From the NCBI RefSeq assembly GCF_003122365.1, contig NZ_CP029254.1, forward strand, positions 6,140,001 through 6,204,000: DNA of 64,000 nucleotides. Direction: 5' to 3'. Below, in pieces: positions 17,627-25,482 of this stretch. Numbering within the stretch: the stretch's first letter is position 1; every line of letters starts with the position of its first letter. Origin of the DNA: Streptomyces spongiicola. Its GTDB lineage: Bacteria > Actinomycetota > Actinomycetes > Streptomycetales > Streptomycetaceae. The translations under genes and the position numbers were made by a program. The notes beneath the pieces are model-generated. The model was not told where the DNA came from. It did no database searches and was given only the letters and a program-made list of their open reading frames with translations.

Positions 17627-19274
17627 CAGTCGACTCCCCACCCAGCCTCGCCAGCGCCCGGAGCAGGGCCGAGCGACCGCGCGGCGGGACGGTGCGGAGC
17701 GGGTGGCCGAGGACGCCCCAGCGGGCCAGCAGGGCGTTCGCGGCCAGGAAACCGCTGGTCGCGGCGCGCTCCATGAGGGCCACCGGCAGGTCCGTGCGGA
17801 CCAGGTCGCCGGCCACCATCAGGACCGGGTCGGGGGTGCGGACCGACGGCCGCGACCCGTGGCCGCCCACGGGGAACAGCGGGCAGTCGTCCCGCCATTC
17901 GTGGCGCTCGTCGACCACTCCCGCGTCGCGCGTCTCCGGGTACACCCGATGCAGCTGCTCCAGCAGCCGGTCACGTACCGCCGCCCGTCCGCCGTCGGTA
18001 CGGGCGGCGTAGGCGTGCAGCTCCACCACGGAACCGCCCGTCCGCAGCGCCCAGCGGTGCGCCTCGCCCTCCCAGCGGTCCAGCACGCTGATGTTGTCCA
18101 GGTCGCCGTAGCCGCTGGTACCGAGGAAACCGGGCCGGTCCGGAGCCACCGGCCGGTCCAGCCAGAACCGGGACACCAGGAAGGGAGGTGCGGTGCGAAG
18201 CTCCGCGACGCCCGCCCGCCAGGCCGCGTCACCGATGCCGGGGGACGCGGCGACCACCTGCTTCAGCCCCGCCGTGTCCAGGGCGAGCACCACGGCGTCA
18301 TGGACGGCCGTACCGCCCGCGGCGGTCACGGCGAGCCCCCCGCCGCGCACGGGCTCGACCGAGTCGACCGGCGTCGCCGTGCGGATGGTCGCCCCGTGGC
18401 CGTGCAGGTACTCCGCCAGCGGCTCCCACAGCGCCTGCGGGAACGGCTCCCGGGGCACGTCGAACAGCAGCCCCTCACTGGAGCCCAGGAAGTAGATGTG
18501 GAACATCAGCGCCAGTTCCGCCGCCGACAGCTCCCGCGGGTCGGCGAAGAAGCTGCGCGAGAAGACCTCGAAGGCGAGGTGCTGCGCGGCCTCGGGGAAT
18601 CGGATCCGGGTGAGGAAGTCCGCCGCCCCGACCTCGTCCAGCCGCTCGTAGACCCCGGGTACGCGTACGTCCAGCAGCGGCAGCGCGGCCGCGGGGTTCA
18701 TCCGCAGCAGGTCGCGCCAGCCGAACGACGGGCTCAGCGCGACGAACCCCAGGGCGCTGAGCGGCGGGGTCCGCGGCACGCGGGCGAAGCCGTCGAGCAT
18801 GCCGTCGCTGTGCCGCAGCGGATAGTCGGGCAGCGGGGTCAGCGAGTGCAGCCCCGGGTCGGTGCGCCGCAGCAGCTCGCGGAGGTTGTAGTACTGCCGG
18901 AAGAAGGCGTGGAAGCCGCGGCTCATGGTGGCGACCGATCCGTCGGCCAGTTCCACGGGCCAGCCGGCCAGCCGCCCGCCCAGTCCGTACTCACGCTCGT
19001 ACAGGGTCACGCGGACGCCCCGTTCCGCCAGGGCGGTGGCCGCCGCGAGACCGGCGATACCCGCGCCGATGACACCGACGTGCGGTGGGGGACCGTCCAC
19101 CCGTGCGCGGCCCGGACGGGCGGGCAGGACGCGCGAGTGCCGGTCCCGGACGCCGAACGGCGCCTCGCGCCCGGTACCGGTACCGGCACCGGGCGGTCCC
19201 GAGCAGTCGGCGCCCGCGCGGTGGTGACCGCGCCCGCCCGTGCCCACGCCTGTTCCTCCGCCGCCCGCGCTCAC
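17616..19274 (-). CDS. crtU: Carotene desaturase/methyltransferase CrtU (isorenieratene synthase)
   Basis: A 552-residue FAD enzyme of the CrtI/CrtU group, expected to convert the beta-ionone rings of beta-carotene to aromatic rings. The nucleotide-binding motif is VGVIGAGIAGLAAATALAERG (about residues 66-86), followed by YEREYGLGGRLAGW. Conserved parts include SRGFHAFFRQYYNLR and DLVRTDLPVALMERAATSGF near the C-terminus. The GTG start overlaps the crtT stop (GTGA at 19271-19274); this gives a Gly-rich leader of about 60 residues. The last residues (ESTARP) and the stop lie in the end of the TnpB relic, so the natural C-terminus has probably been replaced. Confidence 0.92.
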   Translation of the reverse strand: MSAGGGGTGVGTGGRGHHRAGADCSGPPGAGTGTGREAPFGVRDRHSRVLPARPGRARVDGPPPHVGVIGAGIAGLAAATALAERGVRVTLYEREYGLGGRLAGWPVELADGSVATMSRGFHAFFRQYYNLRELLRRTDPGLHSLTPLPDYPLRHSDGMLDGFARVPRTPPLSALGFVALSPSFGWRDLLRMNPAAALPLLDVRVPGVYERLDEVGAADFLTRIRFPEAAQHLAFEVFSRSFFADPRELSAAELALMFHIYFLGSSEGLLFDVPREPFPQALWEPLAEYLHGHGATIRTATPVDSVEPVRGGGLAVTAAGGTAVHDAVVLALDTAGLKQVVAASPGIGDAAWRAGVAELRTAPPFLVSRFWLDRPVAPDRPGFLGTSGYGDLDNISVLDRWEGEAHRWALRTGGSVVELHAYAARTDGGRAAVRDRLLEQLHRVYPETRDAGVVDERHEWRDDCPLFPVGGHGSRPSVRTPDPVLMVAGDLVRTDLPVALMERAATSGFLAANALLARWGVLGHPLRTVPPRGRSALLRALARLGGESTARP

Positions 19275-20215
19275 GCCTGTTCCTCCGTCGTCGGCACCCA
19301 CGCCTGTTCCTCCGTCGTCGGCGCCGACGCCTGCTCCTCCGCCGTCGGCACCCGAGCTACGAACGTGTGGGTGATGCCCGTGTGCCATCCGGGCAGCGGC
19401 AGGACCCGGACGTGCACGAACCCCGCCCGCTCCATGCGCCGTGCGAACTCCTCCGCCGTGTCGAACTCGACGACGCTGCGCCACAGGTGCCGGTACAGGT
19501 CGCCGTCCCCCGCGCGGCGGGCGACGGGCAGGACCAGCCCCCGGCACACCGCCGTCCAGACCGCGCGGTGGGCGGGACGGCCGCTGAGCGTGTACTCGTG
19601 GACGGCGATGCGCCCGCCCGGGGCGAGCAGTCCCCGTACCCGGGCCAGCACCTGGTCGGGGTCGGAGACGTTGCGGAACAGATAGGCGGCGAAGACGGCG
19701 TCGAAGGGCCCGGTCACCCCGGCCTCGGCGAGCCGCTCGGCGGGGGCGTGGACGAACGAGACCCTCTGCGGCCAGGACTTGCGCCGGGCCTGCTCCAGCA
19801 TCCCCGCAGACGCGTCCACCGCCGTGACCTCCGCGCGCGGGGCGGCCGAGAGCAGCGCGGCGGTCGACGCACCAGTACCGCAGCCGAGGTCCAGCAGCCG
19901 CACGGCCGGCCCTCCACCCGGCGGCCCTCCAACCGGCGGTGGTGTGCCCGGCGGCCGTGTGCCCGGCAGTCCTCCACCCGGCGGCCGTGTGCCCGGCAGT
20001 CCTCCACCCGGCGGCCGTGTGCCCGGCAGTGGTGTGCCCGGCAGCCCTGCGCCTTGCGGCGTTGCGTCCGTCAGCTCCGAGCCCGGCAGCCCGAGGCGCC
20101 GTGCGGAGCGCCGGAGCTGCCGGTGGTAGCCGGGATTGGCGCTGACCATCCGGTCGTAGGACCTTGCGGCGCGGTCGAACGCAGCCGACAGATCGGCGTT
20201 GTGCAGCAGGGACAT
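19271..20215 (-). CDS. crtT: Methyltransferase CrtT with Pro/Gly repeat insertion
   Basis: A 314-residue SAM-dependent methyltransferase of the ubiE-like type, in the crtY-crtT-crtU order known from isorenieratene clusters. Motif I is LLDLGCGTGASTAALL (from residue 107) with EVTAVDASAGMLEQA after it. Residues 44-104 are a Pro/Gly insertion made of LPGTRPPGG units that separates the N-terminal helix from motif I; the C-terminus ends in three TTEEQA-type repeats. The role of CrtT in the pathway is unresolved in the literature as far as known here. A GAGGAG site precedes ATG 20215. Confidence 0.9.
   Translation of the reverse strand: MSLLHNADLSAAFDRAARSYDRMVSANPGYHRQLRRSARRLGLPGSELTDATPQGAGLPGTPLPGTRPPGGGLPGTRPPGGGLPGTRPPGTPPPVGGPPGGGPAVRLLDLGCGTGASTAALLSAAPRAEVTAVDASAGMLEQARRKSWPQRVSFVHAPAERLAEAGVTGPFDAVFAAYLFRNVSDPDQVLARVRGLLAPGGRIAVHEYTLSGRPAHRAVWTAVCRGLVLPVARRAGDGDLYRHLWRSVVEFDTAEEFARRMERAGFVHVRVLPLPGWHTGITHTFVARVPTAEEQASAPTTEEQAWVPTTEEQA
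19904..20086. repeat. Repeat block inside crtT (27-bp unit)
   Basis: About two and a half copies of a 27-bp unit (ggcggccgtgtgcccggcag plus tcctcca) with flanking partial copies. The unit length is a multiple of three, so the crtT frame stays open and the protein gains LPGTRPPGG repeats. Confidence 0.85.
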
Positions 20216-20309
20216 CAGCGGCTCCTCGGGCGACGGGGCTGGGGCGGACGGCAGCAGGCGGGGACGGCGGGCATGGGCGGCGGGGACACCGGGGGCGGGA
20301 CACCGGGAC

Positions 20310-21530
20310 TCAGGGGGCGGGGGCGCGTTGCTCCACGGACGGCGGCGGGCGGCGGCGGATCGCGGGCAGCTCGGCCGCGGTCCTGAGCATCGGGCCCACG
20401 GGCGTGCGAAATCCGATCAGAACGTCCTCCCACCAGCGGGTGCCGCCGTCCAGGAAACGCAGCAGGCGGTGCGGCGGCACATCGCGGAACAGGCCGCTGA
20501 AGAACGTGCCGCCGTCGATCCGCCCGGTGTCCAGGGCCCGCAGCAGCACCGCGTCCATCAGCCGGGCCCGCGTCGGATGCGGTCCCGCGACCAGCGGGGC
20601 GCGGCCGCGGGCCAGCGAGTCCGCGATGGCCCGGGTGTGGCGCTGCGCCGCTGCGAACGTGTAGCCGGTCGAGGGCCGGGTGGCTCCTCCCGCCGCGCCG
20701 ATCGGGAACACCGCCCTTCCCGTACGGCGCGGGAAACGCGCGTCGGTCATGGGGATCACGCCCTGCTCGGCGGCGGTCACGCGGAACGGGCCGAGGCCCA
20801 GCACGTCCCCGGTGTAGTGCCGCAGGGCCCGCTCGTACGCGGCGGTGCCGAGGACGGCCGGGGAGAACTCCGTGTACTCCACCAGCGCCTCCCGCGGCCC
20901 CAGGGGCAGTACGTAGCCGAACGACAGCCCCCGGGCGGGCTGCGGCGTGCGGAAGTCCATGAGGTCGGCGACGCCGGGGTCGAAGCGCGGCTGCTCGGTG
21001 CGCACGAACCAGCCGCGGAAGTGCTGGAGCAGTGTCGTACGGGCGGGCCCCGGCCGCCGGGGCCGGGAGTCGAACGCCCAGCGCGCCCGCAGCCTGAACT
21101 CGGCCCCGGCGCCGTCCCGTCCGCGTACCTCCGCGCCGCCGCCCGGCAGGTCCGAGACCGTGTCGACGACCGCCTCGTACCGCCGGCAGCCGGCCTGGCG
21201 GAGCAGCGCTTCCGCGTGCTCCTCGAAGCGCGTGGAGCGGATCATCTTGTACCGGAGGGGTGCGGGGCGCGCGGTCACCGCCGTGCCGTCCGGGGCGGTG
21301 ACGCGCAGCCGGTCCCAGCTCGCGGCGAGCAGGTCGTCGTACTCGCCGCCGGACTCCTCCCAGAAGCACCAGGTGCGCGCGGGCGGACGCAGCGGGCCGG
21401 GGGGCGCGTCGACCAGGGCGACCGACACGTCCCGGTCCCGGCCATCACCGGGGGCCGGTCCGGCGATCCGGCGGGCGAGGGAGAGCCCCGCCGCACCCGC
21501 ACCGACGATGACCACGTCCACGACGTGCAC
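20310..21530 (-). CDS. crtY: Lycopene cyclase CrtY
   Basis: A 406-residue flavoprotein that forms beta-rings at the ends of lycopene, giving beta-carotene. It starts with VHVVDVVIVGAGAAGLSLARRI (dinucleotide-binding motif), then PPARTWCFWEE, the segment corresponding to the conserved TWxFxE region of CrtY. Later VFPIGAAGGATRPSTGY is the conserved substrate-end motif. The start is GTG 21530, placed directly after GGGAGGG; a longer open frame upstream is repeat-derived. It is the first gene of crtY-crtT-crtU (94 bases before crtT). Confidence 0.93.
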   Translation of the reverse strand: MHVVDVVIVGAGAAGLSLARRIAGPAPGDGRDRDVSVALVDAPPGPLRPPARTWCFWEESGGEYDDLLAASWDRLRVTAPDGTAVTARPAPLRYKMIRSTRFEEHAEALLRQAGCRRYEAVVDTVSDLPGGGAEVRGRDGAGAEFRLRARWAFDSRPRRPGPARTTLLQHFRGWFVRTEQPRFDPGVADLMDFRTPQPARGLSFGYVLPLGPREALVEYTEFSPAVLGTAAYERALRHYTGDVLGLGPFRVTAAEQGVIPMTDARFPRRTGRAVFPIGAAGGATRPSTGYTFAAAQRHTRAIADSLARGRAPLVAGPHPTRARLMDAVLLRALDTGRIDGGTFFSGLFRDVPPHRLLRFLDGGTRWWEDVLIGFRTPVGPMLRTAAELPAIRRRPPPSVEQRAPAP

Positions 21531-21962
21531 GGCGACCCTCCCGCGGTTGGACGGCACGGCAGCCGCCGTCCCCGGGCGGGGAAGGCGGGCTGCTCTCCCC
21601 GGGCGGGAAGGCCGTGACGCCGATGCTTCCGCGAAAGGGGGCCGGGCGGATGCAGTGGCACGCGCGTGTTGCGCGGCTGGTCCCCTCGGCCGGGCCTCGC
21701 TCTTCGCGGTTCCCGCCCTCCGGGTTCCGGCTCTTCGCCGGTCCTTGCCCTCGGCCGGTCTCTGCCCTTGGCCGGTCCTTGCCCTCGGCCGGTCTCTGCC
21801 CTCGGCCGGTCCTTGCGCTTGGCCGGTTCTCGCTCTTCGCGGTTCCCGCCCTCCGGGTTCCGGCTCTTCGCCGGTCCTCGCCCTCGGCCGGTCTCTGCCC
21901 TCGGCCGGTTCCCGCACCTCCGCGGTTCCCGCCCTCGGCCGGTTCCCGCACCTCCGCGGACC
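21531..21962. repeat. Intergenic region with 17-bp tandem repeat between sigma factor and crtY
   Basis: A 17-bp unit ggccggtctctgccctc recurs with small changes about ten times between 21730 and 21960, interrupted by a duplicated longer segment (tcttcgcggttcccgccctc). No gene is supported. The crtY promoter must lie here or upstream of the sigma gene. Confidence 0.75.
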
Positions 21963-22604
21963 TCACTCCTCCGTCGTGAGCGAGCGGCGGAGAGACAGCA
22001 GGGCGCGCCGCATATGGCTCTTGACCGTCCCGAGGGGCAGACCCGTCCGGTCGGCGATCTGGGTCTGCGTCAGGTCGGCGTAGAAGGCGAGGCGTATGAC
22101 GTGCTGCTGGGCGCGTGGCAGGTCCTGCAGGGCGCGCAGCACGAGGACCCGGTCGACCGCCTGCTCCGGGCCGGGGCCGGTGGCGGGCCCGGGCGCGGGG
22201 GAGAGGAACGCCGCGGCCGCGGCGACGAGTTCGGCGCGCCGGCTGCGCGCGGCGAGGGCGTCCGCCACCTTGTGGCGGGTGATGCCGACCAGCCAGCCCG
22301 CGAGGCCGCCCCGCCCCGGCCGGTAGCCGCGGCGTCCCCGCCAGGCGGCGAGGAAGACCTGCTGGGTCACGTCCTCCGCCTCGCGCTCGTCGCCCAGGGT
22401 GCGCCTGGCGAGGGTGTAGACGAGGGAGCCCCAGCGGCGGTACGCCACCTCCAGCGACCCCTCGTCGCCTGCGGCGAACCCGGCCGCGACCGAGGCGTCG
22501 TCGAGGGCTTCGCCCGCTGCACGGGTCTCCGGCGACGGGTGGGGGGTGCCCGGACCGGGCCCGGCGGAGGACCGGTGGGGCTGTGCGGGTCGGACAAGGG
22601 CCAT
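21963..22604 (-). CDS. ECF RNA polymerase sigma factor (LitS candidate)
   Basis: A 213-residue ECF sigma factor. Region 2 is seen as EVAYRRWGSLVYTLARRTLG, EDVTQQVFLAAWRGR and GWLVGITRHKVADAL; region 4 as LPRAQQHVIRLAFYADLTQTQIADRTGLPLGTVKSH with the helix-turn-helix. GAGGAG precedes ATG 22604. It is directly upstream of crtY on the same strand, the place where the light-induced sigma factor litS is associated with crt genes in Streptomyces coelicolor. By analogy it would drive crt transcription when LitR senses light. A zinc-finger anti-sigma gene lies divergently at 23205. Assignment as LitS rests on context. Confidence 0.87.
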   Translation of the reverse strand: MALVRPAQPHRSSAGPGPGTPHPSPETRAAGEALDDASVAAGFAAGDEGSLEVAYRRWGSLVYTLARRTLGDEREAEDVTQQVFLAAWRGRRGYRPGRGGLAGWLVGITRHKVADALAARSRRAELVAAAAAFLSPAPGPATGPGPEQAVDRVLVLRALQDLPRAQQHVIRLAFYADLTQTQIADRTGLPLGTVKSHMRRALLSLRRSLTTEE

Positions 22605-22947
22605 GATCTCGGCTCCTCGTGCCGGGCCGGGGCCCGGCGCTGGTTCCGGACACGCCGCCCGCTCCGTGCAACCGGTCGGGCGTGCCGTGCCTGCGCGCTT
22701 GCTTGCGCGGCAGCACCGTCAGGCTTGCCGCCGGGATTCCGGCGAACAACTTGCACCGTTTCTGCGTCGTAATCTCGCTCCCGCCGGTGCGGCGGCCGGA
22801 TCGGTCCCCGCCGCGAGGCACCTGCCGGGGCGCGCCGAGGCGGCCGATCCCCGTGAGGGGCTGCCCGCATCCGGTCGCCGCCCAGGGCGTGAACGAGTTG
22901 GTGGGATCCGTGAGACCCGCCAGTTCCACCCTAAGACGGGACGTGCC
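22605..22947. other. Divergent control region of the ECF sigma factor
   Basis: A 343-base non-coding region between the minus-strand sigma gene and plus-strand ORFs. Less GC-rich spots occur at 22735-22775 (aacaacttgcaccgtttctg) and at 22930-22960. These are where promoters would be expected, but no ECF-type consensus could be assigned with confidence. Confidence 0.35.
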
Positions 22948-23208
22948 ATGACAAAACTCCACAAGCCAACCGCCGCGTCCGGGCGGGATTCCGCGGCCCT
23001 GCTCACGTTGGGCGCCTGCCCCGCCGTGCGAGGGCCGGCTGAGCACGCCGCCGTACCTGGGCAGGCGGATGCGGCCGCCGTACCGGTGGGCGGCGAGGGC
23101 GCCGCCGTCCCCGCTTCAGCCGCCCCCACCGCCCGCGCGCGAACAGGGACCCGAGGCGCCGCAACCGCTTCCCGGGTCCTCGCGGCGCTTGGGCGCGGTA
23201 CGCGGTGA
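22948..23208 (+). CDS. Small ORF upstream of the anti-sigma gene, function unknown
   Basis: An 86-residue Ala/Pro-rich frame beginning MTKLHKPTAASGRD. It has no recognisable domain. The reason to list it is that its TGA stop overlaps the GTG start of the anti-sigma gene (GTGA, 23205-23208), which would allow translational coupling. No clear ribosome binding site precedes its ATG. It may be a leader peptide gene or a chance frame in GC-rich DNA. Confidence 0.35.
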   Translation: MTKLHKPTAASGRDSAALLTLGACPAVRGPAEHAAVPGQADAAAVPVGGEGAAVPASAAPTARARTGTRGAATASRVLAALGRGTR

Positions 23209-23738
23209 GGGAACATCTGGACCCGGCGGACCTGGCCGAACTCGCTCTGGAGGGCAGGGCGGTCGACGAGGCGCCGCCACCTGTCCGGGAGCATCTGCGC
23301 GCATGCGCCGGCTGCCGGAACGAACTCGACGAGCTGCGGCGCCTGGTCGGGGCGGTGCGTACGGCGACTTCCTCGGACCTGGTCGGGCCGCCTCCCCCGG
23401 GGGTGTGGGACCGCCTGGCGCGCCAGGCCGGACTGGGTCGTGCCGGGCGGAAGGGGCGTGCCCGGAAGAGTCGTGCCGGGAAGGGTCGTGCCGGGTGGAA
23501 GGGGCGTTCCGGGAGGGGTCGGAAGGTGCGGGCGGGGCGAAGGGGTTGGAAGGTGCGGGTCTTCGTGCCCGACTCGGACGGGGCGCCCGCGTCCGGCGGG
23601 CTGGCGCGACGCCGCAACCGGCTGACGGCCGCGGTGCTCCTCGCCGCCGGACTCGCGGTGGCCGCGGCGCGGTGTGCCGCGCGGTGGACTCGCCGCCGTC
23701 GGTCGGTGAGAGAAGACCCACTCCGCCGCCGTGCATGA
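23205..23738 (+). CDS. Zinc-finger anti-sigma factor, probably truncated
   Basis: A 177-residue protein beginning VREHLDPADLAELALEG, with HLRACAGC giving the H-x3-C-x2-C anti-sigma zinc-binding motif near residue 30. Residues about 80-115 are a Lys/Arg/Gly repeat (GRAGRKGRARKSRAG) derived from a DNA repeat. One hydrophobic helix follows (LTAAVLLAAGLAVAAA), then the frame ends after about 20 Arg-rich residues. Relatives normally continue with an extracytoplasmic domain of about 100 residues, which is missing here. It is divergent from the ECF sigma factor, its likely partner. The truncation and repeat make function doubtful. Confidence 0.65.
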   Translation: MREHLDPADLAELALEGRAVDEAPPPVREHLRACAGCRNELDELRRLVGAVRTATSSDLVGPPPPGVWDRLARQAGLGRAGRKGRARKSRAGKGRAGWKGRSGRGRKVRAGRRGWKVRVFVPDSDGAPASGGLARRRNRLTAAVLLAAGLAVAAARCAARWTRRRRSVREDPLRRRA

Positions 23739-24201
23739 GCATCGCACGCCGAGGCAACGCCCTGACCGTACGGAGTGACCTCCGCCACCTTTCCGGAATC
23801 CCCGGGTCCGGCCGCTGCGCGCGGATCCGCCGGGCGGTGGCCGCCCGCGACAAGGGCCGCGGGTGGTGCCGGAGCGCCCGGAGCCGCGGTGGGGGCCGGG
23901 CCCGCGCGGGTGTCGGGCCCCGGTGGAGGCCGGGTGCGCGGGCCGGGTGCGGGAGAGGCCGGGTGCGGTGGAGGTCGGGTGTGGGAGAGGCCGGGTGCGG
24001 TGGAGGCCGGGTGCCGGGGGGAGGCGGACCGTCGGTCCGGCACGGCCGTGCGAGGCTGAACGGACAAGATCCACGCGCTGTTTGACCTGATCGGGGCGGT
24101 ACGGTCGGGCAGGAGCCGCGCGAGTGCAATTATTCGCTAACGGCAAGTATTCTGCTTGCGCCCCACGGCCCGCGTGCGGCTCGGGGAAGGGGAGGTCGGC
24201 T
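23739..24201. other. Intergenic region downstream of the truncated anti-sigma gene
   Basis: Repeats of the type gaggccgggtgcggtg occupy 23920-24010. No remnant of the missing anti-sigma domain was recognised. A possible stress-sigma promoter lies at 24080-24103, and an AT-richer patch (caattattcgctaacggcaa) at 24127-24146. Confidence 0.5.
24080..24103 (+). promoter_or_regulatory. Possible SigB-type promoter of the signalling operon
   Basis: GTTT at 24080 and GGTACG at 24098, separated by 14 bases, resemble the GnTT-N14-16-GGGTA pattern of Streptomyces SigB-like promoters. It is about 100 bases upstream of the response-regulator phosphatase start. The -10 match is incomplete. Confidence 0.35.
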
Positions 24202-25482
24202 GTGAGGAGCCCTGTCGGTGGGCGAGATCCGGAGGTGACGGGTCCGGGCGTCCTGGTCCCGCAGGTGCCTCTGGCCCGCGTGGCACCGGCCGGTCTCGCG
24301 GCCGTCGGCGACTCCCGAGTGACGGTCCTGCTCGTCGAGGACGACGACGGCGACGCGCTGCTGGTGGAGGAGACCCTCCGGGACAGCGGCCTCGCGGTCC
24401 GGCTCACCCGCGCCCGCTCCCTGGCCGAGGCGCGCCGGGAGCTGAGCGGCGAGAACGGACCGCCGGCGGAGTGCGTCCTGCTCGATCTCCACCTGCCCGA
24501 CGCCCAGGGGCTGGACGTCGTCGGCCAGGTGCTGGACGTGGCCCCCCGAGCGGCGGTCGTCGTGCTGACCGGGCTGGCCGAGGAGGGCGTGGGACTCTCG
24601 GCCGTCGCGGCGGGTGCCCAGGACTACCTCATCAAGGGCGTCTTCGAGCCGACCGTGCTGGCCCGCTCCGTCAGGTACGCGGTGCAGCGCCGCCAGATCG
24701 AGCAGGCGACGATGGCCCTGGAGGCCAGCCGGATGCGCGCCCAGGAGAACGCCCGGCTCGAACGCGGGCTGCTGCCCTCGCCGCTGCTGCACGGCGCCGG
24801 GGTGCAGGTCGTGTCCCGGTACGAGCCCAGCCGGGCGCTGGGCCTGCTCAGCGGGGACTTCTACGACGTCGTGGAGGCCCCGGACGGCACGGTCCACGCC
24901 GTCATCGGCGACGTCTCCGGCCACGGTCCGGACGAGGCCGCGCTCGGCGTCTGTCTCCGCGTGGCCTGGCGCTCCTTCACCCTCGCCGGTGTCACGGGCA
25001 CCGCCGTGTGCGAACTCATGCAGAAGGTGCTGGTGGCCGAGCGCACCGGCTCCGAGATCTTCGCCACGGTCACGACCGTGGAACTCCCGCCCGGTATGGC
25101 GAGGGCCAAGGTCGTCCGCGCCGGTCACCCCCCGCTGCTGCTGCGCGATCCCGGGGGCGTGCGGCTCGTGGAGACCGCCGTCGGCCCGGCGCTCGGCCTG
25201 CTGCCCGAAGGCCACCGCCACTGGCGGGAGGACCACGTCGACCTGCCGGCCGCCGGCGGCCTCGCCCTGTTCACCGACGGACTCTTCGAAGGCCGGGTCA
25301 GCGCCGGCGGCAGGCGGCTCGGCGAGGAAGGCCTGCTCGCCCTCGCGCGACGCAACGCCGGCCGCTCCGCCGAGGAGTTCGTCACCGCCCTGATCTCGGA
25401 GACGCGCGCCCTCTCCGCCGACCACGGCGGGCACAGCGACGACGTCGCGCTTCTCCACCTCGAATGGAACGAGCAGAAGTGA
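24202..25482 (+). CDS. Response regulator with PP2C/SpoIIE-type phosphatase output
   Basis: A 426-residue fusion. Residues about 35-155 are a receiver domain: VTVLLVEDDDGD acidic pocket, phospho-acceptor Asp95 in LLDLHLPDAQG, and Lys145 in DYLIKG. A short coiled segment (ASRMRAQENARLERGLLP) links to a PP2C phosphatase at about 195-420 with GDFYDVV and VIGDVSGHGPDEAAL, the metal-binding aspartates. GTG 24202 is chosen because GGGGAGG lies 7 bases upstream. The phosphatase probably dephosphorylates a STAS anti-anti-sigma protein such as those at 28560 or 36492. The gene overlaps the kinase gene by GTGA. Confidence 0.9.
   Translation: MRSPVGGRDPEVTGPGVLVPQVPLARVAPAGLAAVGDSRVTVLLVEDDDGDALLVEETLRDSGLAVRLTRARSLAEARRELSGENGPPAECVLLDLHLPDAQGLDVVGQVLDVAPRAAVVVLTGLAEEGVGLSAVAAGAQDYLIKGVFEPTVLARSVRYAVQRRQIEQATMALEASRMRAQENARLERGLLPSPLLHGAGVQVVSRYEPSRALGLLSGDFYDVVEAPDGTVHAVIGDVSGHGPDEAALGVCLRVAWRSFTLAGVTGTAVCELMQKVLVAERTGSEIFATVTTVELPPGMARAKVVRAGHPPLLLRDPGGVRLVETAVGPALGLLPEGHRHWREDHVDLPAAGGLALFTDGLFEGRVSAGGRRLGEEGLLALARRNAGRSAEEFVTALISETRALSADHGGHSDDVALLHLEWNEQK

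Noticed and set aside
15582..19685. 1367-codon open frame on the plus strand
   Set aside because: It is a high-GC shadow running across the MFS gene, the TnpB relic and crtU, with Arg/Pro-rich composition and no domain.
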